From Miscanthus floridulus (Eukaryota; Streptophyta; Magnoliopsida; Poales; Poaceae), in contig NC_089594.1 of NCBI RefSeq assembly GCF_019320115.1, positions 22,606,409 through 22,670,408 on the forward strand: DNA of 64,000 bases, given 5' to 3'. Positions 11,401 through 21,441 of the stretch are shown here, piece after piece (the first letter of the stretch is position 1; each line of letters opens with the position of its first letter). Position numbers and translations under genes: made by a program. The notes under the pieces are model-generated. The model was not told the origin of the DNA. It saw only the letters and a program-made list of their open reading frames with translations, and did not search any database.

Positions 11401-11520
11401 TTTGCATAGTGCCGAATTCTGGAATTTGAAGGAACCAGCAGCAGCAGCAGAATTGGGTGCCAGTTCAACTCCTGTCATGCAGTCATGTCGTTGTTCAGCT
11501 CCCTTGTGTGGTTTTCTTGA

Positions 11521-11877
11521 GATCAATGTATTGGATAACTTATTATATCAACAAACATTGTGGTTTTGTTTTCTTATGAAACTTGGCAGAGTCCAGAGTA
11601 TGTAATAATTGTGGTTAGTTTGGTTTATGCTGTTATTAGAGAGGACTCAAGCGAGGGGCAGAGCTACTTCTATATTATGTAAACACAATAAACCTTAGTG
11701 AAAGAAATCTGTTCCTTATGCGACAGACTACAGTGAACGGTCACCGTAAAGGCGGCTGCATTGTAGATGAGGTTTCATTCCATCCATTGCCACGTGAGCA
11801 GCGGTGCTTCAGCATCTTCAGAATTCAGATGCAGCATGGGCTTACATTCAATAAAATACAACAGCTCAACTTACAGC
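11521..11877. other. AT-rich stretch, possible 3' UTR
   Basis: T-rich sequence after the possible last exon of the ARM-like remnant. No gene or repeat seen; it could be the 3' UTR and downstream flank of that gene. Confidence 0.3.
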
Positions 11878-12116
11878 GTGTTCAGTTGGGTGAATTTGGG
11901 AATTTGGGCTACTGTAGCACTTTCGTTTTTATTTGGTAATTAGTGTTCAATCATGGACTAATTAAGCTCAAAACGTTCGTCTCGTAATTTTCAAACTGTG
12001 TAATTAGTTTTTTTCGTCTACATTTAATGCTCCATGCACGTATCGTAAGATTCGATGTGACGGGTACTGTAGCACTTTTTGAAAATTTGGGGTTGGAACT
12101 AAACACGCGCTTAACT
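11878..12116. mobile_element. MITE-like repeat, family M copy 2
   Basis: Begins GCGTGTTCAGTTGGG and ends GGAACTAAACACGCGC, imperfect terminal inverted repeats. The inside holds the family phrases ACTGTAGCACTTTCGTT, ATGGACTAATTAAG and GTCTACATTTAATGCTCC. About 240 bp, non-coding. Confidence 0.7.
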
Positions 12117-12425
12117 GCCATCTAACAAATAAATAAGATTCTATTTATGTATTATCAATTGAAGCTTCCATGTCAGCTTTCTCCAACAAGGCATAGAGTT
12201 ACTTCTGAAGTGAAGGATTTGCCTCCTGATGCTGGCATACTGTTGTTGTGCACAATTCCAAGAAGGCAAGAACGCAGCAGGGTATTTGCGCTAGTCGGAT
12301 GGTGCCATGTGAGCGACTTCTTGAAGCAGGCGGCGAAGACATGACGACGCAGAGGCAGAGGGACGTTCCAACGGCAGGTATTGCTTTGCATTGCATTGTC
12401 TGATGGACATGCAAAAACAACGGCC

Positions 12426-12545
12426 ATGTTCGCTTGTCTTATAATTCGTATTTTTTAGTTTGTTTTTTAGTCAGAACAGTGTTTTTCTTTCATAACAAAT
12501 TAGTCGGAACAATGTTTCTGCTTGTTTTTTTAGTGAAGCGAACGG
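12426..12545. mobile_element. Short MITE-like repeat, family N copy 1
   Basis: Starts TGTTCGCTTGTCTTATAA and ends AGTGAAGCGAACGG, so the ends form a short inverted repeat around GTTCGCTT/AAGCGAAC. About 120 bp; the layout (ends plus internal ACAGTGTTTTTCT) is like the other family N copies. Confidence 0.55.
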
Positions 12546-12758
12546 AGCCTAGACGGCGGACGCCTGTAATTGACATTGACATCAGCTTGATTTTTTTGCT
12601 TCCTCGCCAGCTAAGTAGCCGTCCTCAAAGTTTAATTTGGCCACTCTCTTGCTTACTCCTGGAGAATACTAGACGGCAGTTTATTCTTCGGTAGTATACT
12701 GAACCTTCATTTACTGTACGTAACAAAACTTTCTTGTATTGTATGATGATTCCAGAAC

Positions 12759-12930
12759 AGCTTCCAGCAGATGCTACAGTAGTTAGTGCTATATGGGTTG
12801 GATATGTAAAGCATACTCTCTCCGTCTTAAAGCAACTGCATATCTTATTTTTCACGAAGCCAACTATTTTTATGTTTGATCAAATATATACAAAAATATA
12901 CTAATATATGTACGATGCGTAATTAATTAA
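12759..12930 (+). repeat. Segmental duplication, copy 1
   Basis: CAGCAGATGCTA...TATATGGGTTGGATATGT, then TTTTTATGTTTGATCAAATA and TATGTACGATGCGTAATTA, recurs at 15120-15250. This copy is split by extra Stowaway-like sequence that is mostly missing in the other. Confidence 0.7.
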
Positions 12931-13017
12931 TTCTATATTATAATAATTACATTATTTTTTATAAATTTAGTTAGACTTTGAAAAATATGATATATAGTTA
13001 TTTTGTGACGGAGAAAG
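12816..13017. mobile_element. Stowaway-type MITE
   Basis: Left end CTCTCTCCGTCTTAAAG follows TA; the right end reads GTGACGGAGAAAG, its inverted complement, followed by TG (a decayed TA). AT-rich, about 200 bp, no coding capacity. Terminal CTCnCTCCGT is typical of grass Stowaway (Tc1/mariner-derived) elements. Confidence 0.7.
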
Positions 13018-13775
13018 TGGAAGATTGTCCATTGCTCAACATCTGCTACTATATGCCCTTGTGCTTCTCCCACACACAAAAGAAGTCGTCTGCGCCTGCT
13101 AGCTCCTAGCTGGCTGGCCAAATAAACAAATTGTTAACCGTCAGTAATATATGTCATCGTGCCATCGCACAATCCAAGTATCGAACCTTCAGCATTGACG
13201 ACGCTAGCGAGCAACTTTTCATTTTTGTGAAAGCAGTTTACAACACAAACTCGGTCAGAAAAGAAAACTACCACTAGCTAGTCTTTCTAGTGACTTGCCC
13301 ATCATTCCTCGTTTTACATATTAAGGACCCTTTGGCACGCGGCTTCTTGCGGCTTTTGCTGTGAAGTTATGCTAAATGGCCATTTAAAAACGGCTTATTA
13401 CAAGGAGTTCGGAGGTGTCGGAGTCTTTTTTTTTTTTTTTTTTTTTTTGCTGAGGAGCCGAAGTCGTGAAAACATGGCTTCTCTGATTATTATACAAATG
13501 CCATTGGAACTATTTTTGTTAAACGGTTTCATCTCCACTAGAGAAGCTGATTTACAAGAGAAGTCGGAACCCTTTAGGAGAAACCGAATCCTTGTCAAAC
13601 TGCTAGCATCTTATTATGAGCGTCTTTTTGCACTGAACTTGCATTATATATTTAAAGATCCAAATAGAACTTCTAATATAAATCTCCATTGTTGTAATTC
13701 CAGCATTTTCAACACAACAGTATGTTACGAGTCAGTTTGGTTTCTGGCAACAGTAAGAGTAAAACTAGCCTATCG
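13018..13775. other. Intergenic, no gene seen
   Basis: Low-complexity and decayed repeat sequence that includes a run of 23 T (13426-13448). The open frame across 13369-13995 contains this run and part of a MITE and is not a gene. Confidence 0.4.
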
Positions 13776-13892
13776 GCCTGTTCGCTGGTTGGATTCTGAG
13801 CTGGTTTGGGCTGGCTGGTGCTGGTTTGTTGTGAGAGGGAAACACTGTTGGCTGACTGGTTTGGGCTGGCTGAAACCAACAAGCGAACAGGC
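13776..13892. mobile_element. MITE-like repeat, family N copy 2
   Basis: Begins GCCTGTTCGCTGGTTGG and ends CCAACAAGCGAACAGGC, a 17-bp imperfect inverted repeat. The inside repeats GGTTTGGGCTGGCTG twice around GTGAGAGGGAAACACTG. The same element recurs at 17013-17123. Confidence 0.75.
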
Positions 13893-14368
13893 TGTATGTC
13901 TTGGCAAGCTGGATACTGGCTCTCATGTTATTGTCAGGCCAATTGTTGACATTGATTTGGCAACATTGATTTGGTCGCGCAACGCCAAGTGTTGACATTG
14001 GTTTGGTGCTAGTGGTGGTGGAGCAGGTGCTTCGGTATAACACTAATCAAGTCAGAAGGAGCATTGTCATTGTATGCACTATGCAGAGGTGGAAGAACCA
14101 TCGCTCGCTCTTTGCCGATGCGCTCTGCCGGGAAGGCCCGTCCTCTCACGAGAGCCCGCATGTGCACCCAAAGATATCCCACTCGCATGTCCCCGGCCGG
14201 GGTGGACCTAGATTATATGGAGTGAGGTCACATGTCCCCACTCAAATTTTGTTAGTAGTGGTACATGCTAATTTTTCACCATGAGTGCCGCCACACGAAT
14301 GAATCACAAGACTCTCACACACTATTAAATATAAAGCTAACTTGATCCCGATTATCGATCCCGTGAGA

Positions 14369-14692
14369 GGGTGTTTGGTTGCCGCTCCTAAATGTCCCAT
14401 CGGATATTTGAACACATGCATGGAGTACTAAATATAGACTAATTACGAAACTAATTACATAGTTTGCGACTAATTTACGAGACGAATCTTTTGAGCCTAA
14501 GTAGTCCATGTTTTGACAATATTTTGCTACAGTAAACATGTGCTGATGATGGCTTAATTATGCTTAAAAAATTCGGCTCATGGAGTACTGACGGATTATG
14601 TAATTTGTTTTTTTATTAGTATCCGAACACCCTATACAACATCCTCCCGACATACCTCCTAAATTTTAGTAGCCGGATCCAAACACCCCCTG
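14369..14692. mobile_element. MITE-like repeat, family M copy 3 (inverted)
   Basis: Starts GGGTGTTTGGTTGCC and ends GGATCCAAACACCC. The inside carries reverse complements of the family M phrases (ATGGAGTACTAAATATAGACTAATTACG, with ACGAGACGAATC and GCTACAGTA). About 320 bp; non-coding. Confidence 0.65.
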
Positions 14693-14807
14693 AATGTGGA
14701 GTGAGCCCACCACTGACAGAGCTACGTTAAGGTGAAACTGGGTTGTTGCCCCCCTTGCCTTGGAATAACTCTGCATGCATGCATGCAAACAAATGCTGCC
14801 CTCGTTC

Positions 14808-14912
14808 GGCTGGTAGGCTGAACAATAAATTTTAGATTGTTTCGGATGATTCAATAGTATTCTGTGAGAGATAATAAGCTAAAACAAGCGGGAAGTAGTA
14901 CAGCCGAACGCC
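14808..14912. mobile_element. MITE-like repeat, family N copy 3
   Basis: Ends CGTTCGGCTGGTAGGCTGAA and TACAGCCGAACG form an inverted repeat around an AT-rich core with TTCTGTGAGAGATAATAAGC. About 105 bp; a diverged relative of the other N copies. Confidence 0.5.
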
Positions 14913-15119
14913 CTATGTACATGCTGTATGTAACTAGTTGGAGCTCATATTGTCATGAAGACATGGAACTTTCTTTCAAGTGCCGCCGTCTGCTCAAAGC
15001 CTCCTTGCTCACTGAATTGCAGTAACCAACATGTGTACTCGCTCATCGGTTTACAAGCTCATAAATCCCAAGTATACAAATGCATACTGGAATTAACCCC
15101 CCTTAATTTCATCCCACGA

Positions 15120-15250
15120 GCAGCAGCAGCAGATGCTATGGTGTAGTTGGTACTATATGGGTTGGATATGTGATGCACAGACAACAATTTTTATGTTTAA
15201 TCAAATATATACAAAAATACTAATATATATGTACGATGCGTAATTAGTAG
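15120..15250 (+). repeat. Segmental duplication, copy 2
   Basis: AGCAGCAGCAGATGCTATGG, then TATATGGGTTGGATATGTGA and GTACGATGCGTAATTAGTAG, match 12759-12930. The middle of the Stowaway seen in copy 1 is absent here. Confidence 0.7.
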
Positions 15251-15750
15251 TTAAGTGAAGTTTTCTTATATAGATATATACGAAGAAGTGGGTGCATATG
15301 CCCCCCATCCTCCATTGCAAAAATATAAATTAGTGATGAAGTCCAAAATTTCATCATTCATGCATTCTCTATGGCCCAAGTCCATACACCCGTGAGACAG
15401 TCACACCTTTCTCTCTACTAATTTGCTCTAACTTCACCACTAATTATAACCAAGTTCTTCATTACTTTAATAGCACTCGCTGCCATATCTTTTCGCACTT
15501 GACTACCCACCAACCGCCCTATTAGGAGCTAAAGTACTATGGTAGGATACGGCAGAATGTTGTTTCAGCTTAATTGACACGCATGTGTATTGCCTTGGCA
15601 AGGATTAAATGCATGAAGACTTAAATTGCATTAGCTGGCACCTAATTAGTCAAATAATTGGGCATACCTAAAGTTTAATGATTCATCAGCTCTTGTTGGC
15701 TGTACGTTAGGTCTTAAATTCCTCCAGATATATACACCCTTGTTTGTTTG
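15251..15750. other. Intergenic, no gene seen
   Basis: AT-rich sequence without a convincing open frame or recognisable element. Confidence 0.4.
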
Positions 15751-15870
15751 GGGGCTTGTTTGGCTTATAAACAGTACTTTTTCAGCCAACGAATATTATT
15801 TTTCTCTTACACCAAATGAGCCAAACAGTATTTTCAGCCATGACTTATCAGCCAAACAAATCCAAGCGAA
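15751..15870. mobile_element. MITE-like repeat, family N copy 4
   Basis: GGCTTGTTTGGCTTATAAACAG at the left and TGACTTATCAGCCAAACAAATCC at the right form an imperfect inverted repeat. Core with TTCAGCC and TTTTTCTCTTACACCAAATG. About 120 bp, non-coding. Confidence 0.6.
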
Positions 15871-16156
15871 AAGGGCGATATGCTAGTAGTTCTGAAACCT
15901 GAATTAAACCAAAATCTCCTGTTGTGACCTTGTGAGCCCAATACTGACTACTGACAAGAAAGAGCACATGCCCATCATGTGATCAGCAGAGGAATCCTAT
16001 ACTATACTGGAGTCTGGAGTATATATATTCCAATTCATTTCTCCTGTAATGCTCTAGCAGATCTTGTCTCTGACACCTGAAGAAAGATGATGAATGGCAT
16101 GGCATGGCATGTGACGTCTTTCTCCTTGCACAAACCACAAACAAATGGACAATGGT

Positions 16157-16402
16157 CTAGGGCGCGTTTAGATGGACGAAATTTTTTTGGGTTTTTTTTT
16201 GCTACTGTAGCACTTTCGTTTGTATTTGGATAATTAGTGTCTAATTATGGACTAATTATAGTTCGAAAGTTTCGTCTCGCGATTTCTCATCCAACTGTGC
16301 AATTAGTTTTTTTTCGTCTACATTTAGTACTCCATGCATGTGCCGCAAGATTCGATGTGACACTTTGGGATGAAATTTTTTGGAATCTAAACAGGGCCCT
16401 AG
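16157..16402. mobile_element. MITE-like repeat, family M copy 4
   Basis: The best preserved copy. It starts CTAGGGCGCGTTTAGAT and ends ATCTAAACAGGGCCCTAG, so the ends are near-perfect inverted repeats. The inside reads TACTGTAGCACTTTCGTTTG, ATTATGGACTAATTA, TTTCGTCTCGCGA, CATTTAGTACTCCATGCATG and CGATGTGAC. About 246 bp. I do not assign a superfamily because the target duplication is unclear. Confidence 0.75.
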
Positions 16403-17012
16403 ATGAAAAACAACAACAAAAAAAATGCATTTCCAGTATGAAGTAGTAGTAATTAAGTTGATGAGCCGCTGGGGCAAAAGGTTTCTGCCGGTATAGTACA
16501 GCGTTCCTCATGGTAGACAACTTTGAGGACATGTCAATTAACACACGTCAGTAAAAGTTTCCTGGTACAAATTGAAACATGACGGAGCCGGTATTTGATT
16601 ACTCTTATCAGCCATTTTTTTTGCTGTACCATTAACCTTTTGTCCGTAGCTGCCAAATTCGACCTTTTTCTTTAGTTGAACCAAATTACGACTTTTTTTT
16701 ATGGACCAAATTACGACTTTTGGTACGATGCAAATGAACCACAAAGACAAAATGGACCCTACAGTGAATACCTTCCGCTTCACAGTTTTGACACTGTTTG
16801 GAAGAGAGAACCCTCGTTTTGGTTCTTTTTTAGTCGTTAGTTTGAGTTTGAGCACAAATTTTCTTCATGATATTGGTAGAAATATTTACGCCTCCTAGTC
16901 CCGGTTAGCCTCTTGTTTACTTTTTATATATAATATATATAATAACAACAGTGTACTGCAAAACCTGTAAATAAAAATGTAGAAGCTGGAAACCTGTAGG
17001 GTCCAAAAGGAG
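16403..17012. other. Intergenic, no gene seen
   Basis: Mixed AT-rich sequence; the open frames are short and show no domain. Confidence 0.4.
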
Positions 17013-17123
17013 ACTGGTTGGGGCTGGTGCTGGTTTGGGCTGGCTGGTGTTGGTTTTTTGTGAGAGGAAAATACTGTTGGCTGGCTGGTTTGGGCTGGCT
17101 GAAACCAACAAGCGAACAGGCTG
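17013..17123. mobile_element. MITE-like repeat, family N copy 5, left end damaged
   Basis: Matches 13776-13892 from CTGGTTGGGGCTGG to ACCAACAAGCGAACAGGCTG. The left terminal repeat is truncated. Confidence 0.7.
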
Positions 17124-17165
17124 AAGAACACCTAACAGCAGTTAAAACACTCAAGTACTCTGAAA

Positions 17166-17243
17166 GCCATGATATGTTGAATAAAAAAAGCCATGATATG
17201 TTGAATAAAAAAAAGCCATGATATGTTGAATAAAAAAAAAGCC
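17166..17243. repeat. Minisatellite with lengthening A-run
   Basis: GCCATGATATGTTGAATA plus an A-run is repeated three times, starting at 17166, 17190 and 17215, before a fourth GCC at 17241. The A-run is 7, 8 and 9 bases long in order, so the units are 24, 25 and 26 bp. Confidence 0.85.
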
Positions 17244-17959
17244 ACAGTTAATCCATCACATAAACTTCCGGTGACGTAGGCAATTCGAGACAGTTACAAA
17301 AGGCTAGACTTCCTCCGAGCCTGAGATGATGGGTAGCTAAACAGTGAAGAAACGCACGCGTGAACGAGAAGCGAGGAGAGCATGCGCATGAGCTCGCATC
17401 CATGTGTCCGTAAAGGGGAAGGAGAGGAGTAGGAGCAGGAGACGAATGATGGTGCCATCAGCTCCAGCTCAAGCCCTCCCTTCAATCCAACTCCACCTCC
17501 ACAAAAATCCTATCCATTCTCCACCAAACGCCCCACGAGAGTTCATCATCTCCTGCTAAAAATTGCGTCTTTTTCTGCCTAAAGTTTCCTTGCTGGAGTT
17601 AAAAAAAATTCCCCTTTTGTTGTCCATTTCTCGACGCGGCAATTGTTTTTTGTTGCGATTTGAGTTCGTGGATTTGGACCACGCGCACCACCACAACCAA
17701 TCCTCCTCCCCTTCCAGTCCCATCCTGCCCCAACAATCCCAATCTCCGGAAGAAAGCAAGCATCAAGAAATCCTAAATAGGGGGCGCACCAAGAACTCCA
17801 CTGAGAATCCCCAATCATTTCTTGGTGCATTTGGCCCCTCCTCCACCATCAGCGAAATTCCCAAGAAAACTCATCCTGAATCGGCCCCCCAAAATCGGTC
17901 GGTCCTACACCGCACTTCACAGCTCATAATTCCAGTGAGAATTCGAAAAGGAGGAAGCA
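17244..17959 (+). promoter_or_regulatory. Upstream region and 5' UTR of the ROPGAP gene
   Basis: Sequence before the start codon of the RhoGAP gene. The C/T- and CA-rich stretch from about 17420 (TCCACCTCCACAAAAATCC) looks like a plant 5' UTR. Overlapping open frames from about 17563 are out of frame with the protein and share no domain. I see no clear TATA box, so the transcription start is unknown. Confidence 0.45.
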
Positions 17960-20900
17960 ATGACGGAGGTGGCGCTCCTCCGGGGCCCGACCAACCTCGC
18001 TTCCACCGCAAGCCGCGCCTCCGCTTCTTCCTCCTCTTCCTCAGCGCTGCGCTATTTAGCCAATGCCGACAGCGACGTGCTCCCAGGAAGCGGCAGCCCG
18101 GAGCGCACTGCGGGATCTGCAGGGAGCCGACGACTCCTTGAACTGCGCGGGCAAGAGGCGGCGGAGGAGGAAGAGGAGCGGTGGTCGTTCTTGGCGCTGC
18201 TCTTTGAGCTGCTGCGGAAGTCGCTGCTCGGGTGCAGGACGGTGGGCGGCGGCGAAGGCGAAGGCGAACACGGCGGCTGCGGGATGGAGATTGGGTTGCC
18301 CACGGACGTGCAGCACGTCGCGCACGTCACGTTCGATAGGTTCCATGGATTCCTGGGGCTGCCCGTTGAATTCGAGCCCGAAGTGCCCCGCCGTGCTCCC
18401 AGTGCGAGGTATGTCTCGTTGTGTCCTCATCAAATTGGTATTGAGTTCACGCTTCCAGAAATCTGACTTTATATGCAAATAACATGGAACTTTTTTAGCT
18501 CCAAATTGAATTTTAGAGGGTGTTTGCATTTTCCCCCCTTCTTTAAATTCCAAATATATGTGGTGCTTTGATATGAACAGTTGAAGACAATAAGTATTAG
18601 ATTCTGTTCTGTTAGAAAGTTGTAAAATGTAAATGATGTTTGCTTGACACGGGTTCGTTAATAGTTCACCACTCTTTAGCATTTTGATGGCATGGTTGTT
18701 TCCGTACTATAGTTTTGATCCTTGAAAAGGTGGTCCCTTTTGTTTGTGTTACAGCCTCCATGCTGCTTTGATCTGAAAAATATTATTGAAAAAGGCAAAA
18801 CTTTAAGTGGAGTTTGAATTCCATTTGAATAATGTTATAAAGTATGAACTTGGTTTTTGTGTTGGCAGCCTTAGCAGGATTTGAACTATGGTTGATGAAA
18901 TGGGCATGTCTTCTGATAGTGGATGTGCTTTGGAATTATTTCTGCGTGTTTTTTTGCGTGTTTTATCAAATAATTGGTCAATCATTTTTCTGATGCACTC
19001 TTATAGCATCCATGATTTTGCTGTACTTGCTTACCTCATCTAAGAATTATTTCGACTGAACTAGGTACATCAAGTTGGTTGTTACATCATCTGTCATTAG
19101 TAAGATCGAAAAGTTGCCAGGGATTCCATGATGTATGTATGGCCTATTTTGTCTTGATTAGATTATTCACTATTCTTTTCACTAGACTTGCAAATTACTT
19201 TGGTTTTTAACTTTTTTGTTATCCTTCATCTATTGTTCGTATAGTAGACCTTGGCTTCAAATACTTGGTATATTATTTTTTTGTGCTTTGCTATACTATC
19301 TAACTTATTATAGGAACAGGGCACGAAGTATAAGAAAAGTACATAGGTGTCTTGTATCTTGTTTCTTATTGGGAGTTCCAAGATGTCGGTTTTCAGCATT
19401 AAGCTAAAAAGAATAAAGTTCTGCTTTATAGAAGGATGGGAGCCTAGTGCTCCAAAAGAAGATAAAGTGGCACAAACACCTAACACCTAATCTTCAAACT
19501 CAGGGATTGCTAGTATATGATCAATAAAAATCACTTGATAATTGGAAATATTATTGTCACCATAAACATTTACAATTTGATTATTTAAAAGATGCCTTGG
19601 CATCAAGGATGGTACTCGTGTTCATGTGGACATATCCTGAACCTTGCAAGTCACATCTATTTTGCTCGTTTTTCAGTGCTAATATGCATTTTCTGAAAAC
19701 ATAAATTGTTACTTCCATTGCAAGTTTACTTTTGCTAATCCTGTTCATTGGCTGATTAAAACCTGATATGCAGTGCAAGTGTCTTCGGAGTTTCAACAGA
19801 ATCAATGCAGTGTTCCTATGATTCCAGAGGAAACAGTGTCCCAACAATCCTCTTGATGATGCAGAGACGCCTTTATGAACAGGGTGGTCTTCAGGTGCGT
19901 GTTTTAGGATCTCCTATGATTCTTTAGTCTGTTGCCCTCAGTGTTTGGAAGCTTTGTTCTGATCAAATAAGTGTTTCCTTATTTTGTATTTCAGGCAGAA
20001 GGTATCTTCCGCATAAATGCAGAGAATAGCCAGGAGGAGTTTGTGAGAGACCAATTAAATAGTGGAATTGTTCCGGATGGCATTGATGTCCACTGTATGG
20101 CAGGTCTAATCAAAGTAAGCTAATTTCTTTTTCATGTTACTTATACAATCATAATCATTCTATTGGCAGCACCTGTTTCTTAATCACCTGTCTAGTAAGT
20201 AGAGAGTTATTAAGGATCATGGTGGAATTTCAAGTCAACGCCTACCAGAGAATCCAAACTTCACTTTCTTGAACATCTCTTTTTCTTGTGCAATGATATT
20301 ACCTTTTCTTCCCAATGCATACAAAGTTGTGATTGTGGATCTGTGATCGTGCCATTTAGCAATATTCCTCTGTAGTATGATCTTGCTTTTGGAGAAGGCA
20401 AGGAGTTTGGTCAACTTATTTGACATTAACTGTTTATTATGCTCACGAGCTAGTCACTTTACTCGGCAAGACAAAAGCATGTTCTCAACTTCTCATCCAA
20501 TTCAACATTTCATCTCTTTTCAGGCCTGGTTTAGAGAAATGCCGAGGGGGGTTCTGGACTCTATCCCACCTGAACAGGTGATGCAATGCCAATCTGAAGA
20601 GGACTGTGCTCGGGTGGCGAAATGCCTTCCACCAGCTGAAGCAGCTTTGCTTGACTGGGCTGTTAATCTGATGGCTGATGTAGTCCAAGAAGAACAGATA
20701 AACAAGATGAATGATCGCAATATTGCTATGGTTTTTGCACCAAATATGACTCAGGTATTGCATTGTGTTAATATAATAGCAATTAATAAACTAGCAATAT
20801 ACCTCACCCCGAGCAATGAAATGGTTAGGCATGCTAACTGTAGCACACTTACAATGCAGATGGCAGATCCTTTGACTGCACTTATGTATGCAGTCCAAGT

Positions 20901-21441
20901 GATGAATTTTCTCAAGATGCTGGTACAAAAGACTCTCAAGGATAGAGAGGAGTCCACTCCAGAGGATGTTTTGCTGCCCCAGAAGGACCCATCTGATGAA
21001 AATGGGCATCAGAAACCCAGCGTGACACTTGATTCTCTCCTTGAGGAAGGATCTAGGCGCCCTTCTTTTGCCAAGGAAGAGCCCCTTCTGAACAGTCCTG
21101 CCCACAGCACTGATGATAAGTCTAATGAAACTAATACCACTTTAGGAGTCACTGCTGCTTTCACTGCCCAGACAAGTGAAGTAGTAACGAGTGCGGAGGA
21201 CTCCACTAGTGGCTTACAACCTGCAACTGCTGGCCCAGTTGCTATTGCTGATGCTTCCAGCACGACAGCTACACATTCTCTTCAAGGCAAGGGGAGCCGA
21301 AGCCTGAATCGGCGGACTAGAAAGGGCAAAGGCCAGGGCCAGTCTGGTACATGCACCGCACCTGCAGCTGAGAAATCAAGAGGTGCGAGCATCGTGAGCC
21401 GGATAAACTCCAAGGTTGAGCGGATCGAAGCATGGAGATGA
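17960..21441 (+). CDS. ROPGAP: Rho/ROP GTPase-activating protein with CRIB domain, five exons
   Basis: Plant ROPGAPs stimulate GTP hydrolysis by ROP (Rho of plants) GTPases and so limit polarity and stress signalling at the plasma membrane. I place exons at 17960-18408, 19774-19894, 19995-20114, 20524-20754 and 20860-21441. All introns are GT-AG, and phases join cleanly to 501 codons (500 residues plus TGA), the usual length for the family. The N-terminus is Ser-rich, then acidic (EEEEE), then WSFLALLFELLRKSLLGC. The CRIB motif starts at Met109 (MEIGLPTDVQHVAHVTFDRF). The RhoGAP domain spans about 150-330, with the arginine finger at Arg196 in AEGIFRINAE. The C-terminal tail is Ser/Thr-rich, ending in a basic RSLNRRTRKGKG region and a short SRINSKVERIEAWR helix. 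The start is set by the family-typical MTEV beginning. No damage is visible, so it is probably functional. Confidence 0.9.

Larger units (their letters stand above)
9696..11520 (+). pseudogene. 3' part of a plant ARM-like protein gene (broken)
   Basis: Coding pieces can be linked by splice sites. 9699-9815 encodes EYRAVTAEILAQMCAP and ends at a GTACGT donor. 10712-10801 encodes KAIVTETTNIAELDKRNSN. 10807-11097 encodes IREKLATAEAFADAGTGLP, then KRIIEMTNHSKSEDEACL, and ends at GTACGT. A possible last exon runs 11410-11520. The style resembles a grass family of membrane-anchored ARM-repeat-like proteins of unknown function; this is a weak family-level recollection. It is broken: the 5' portion is lost at the Copia LTR, a LINE sits between the first two pieces, and five extra bases (TGCAG, 10802-10806) shift the frame between the second and third. 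The last exon is uncertain. Confidence 0.4.

Noticed and set aside
13369..13995. 208-codon frame
   Set aside because: It runs through a 23-base T-run (poly-Phe) and a MITE; not a gene.
17563..18141. 192-codon frame starting in the ROPGAP 5' UTR
   Set aside because: Out of frame with the conserved CRIB-RhoGAP protein, no ATG at its start, and no domain.
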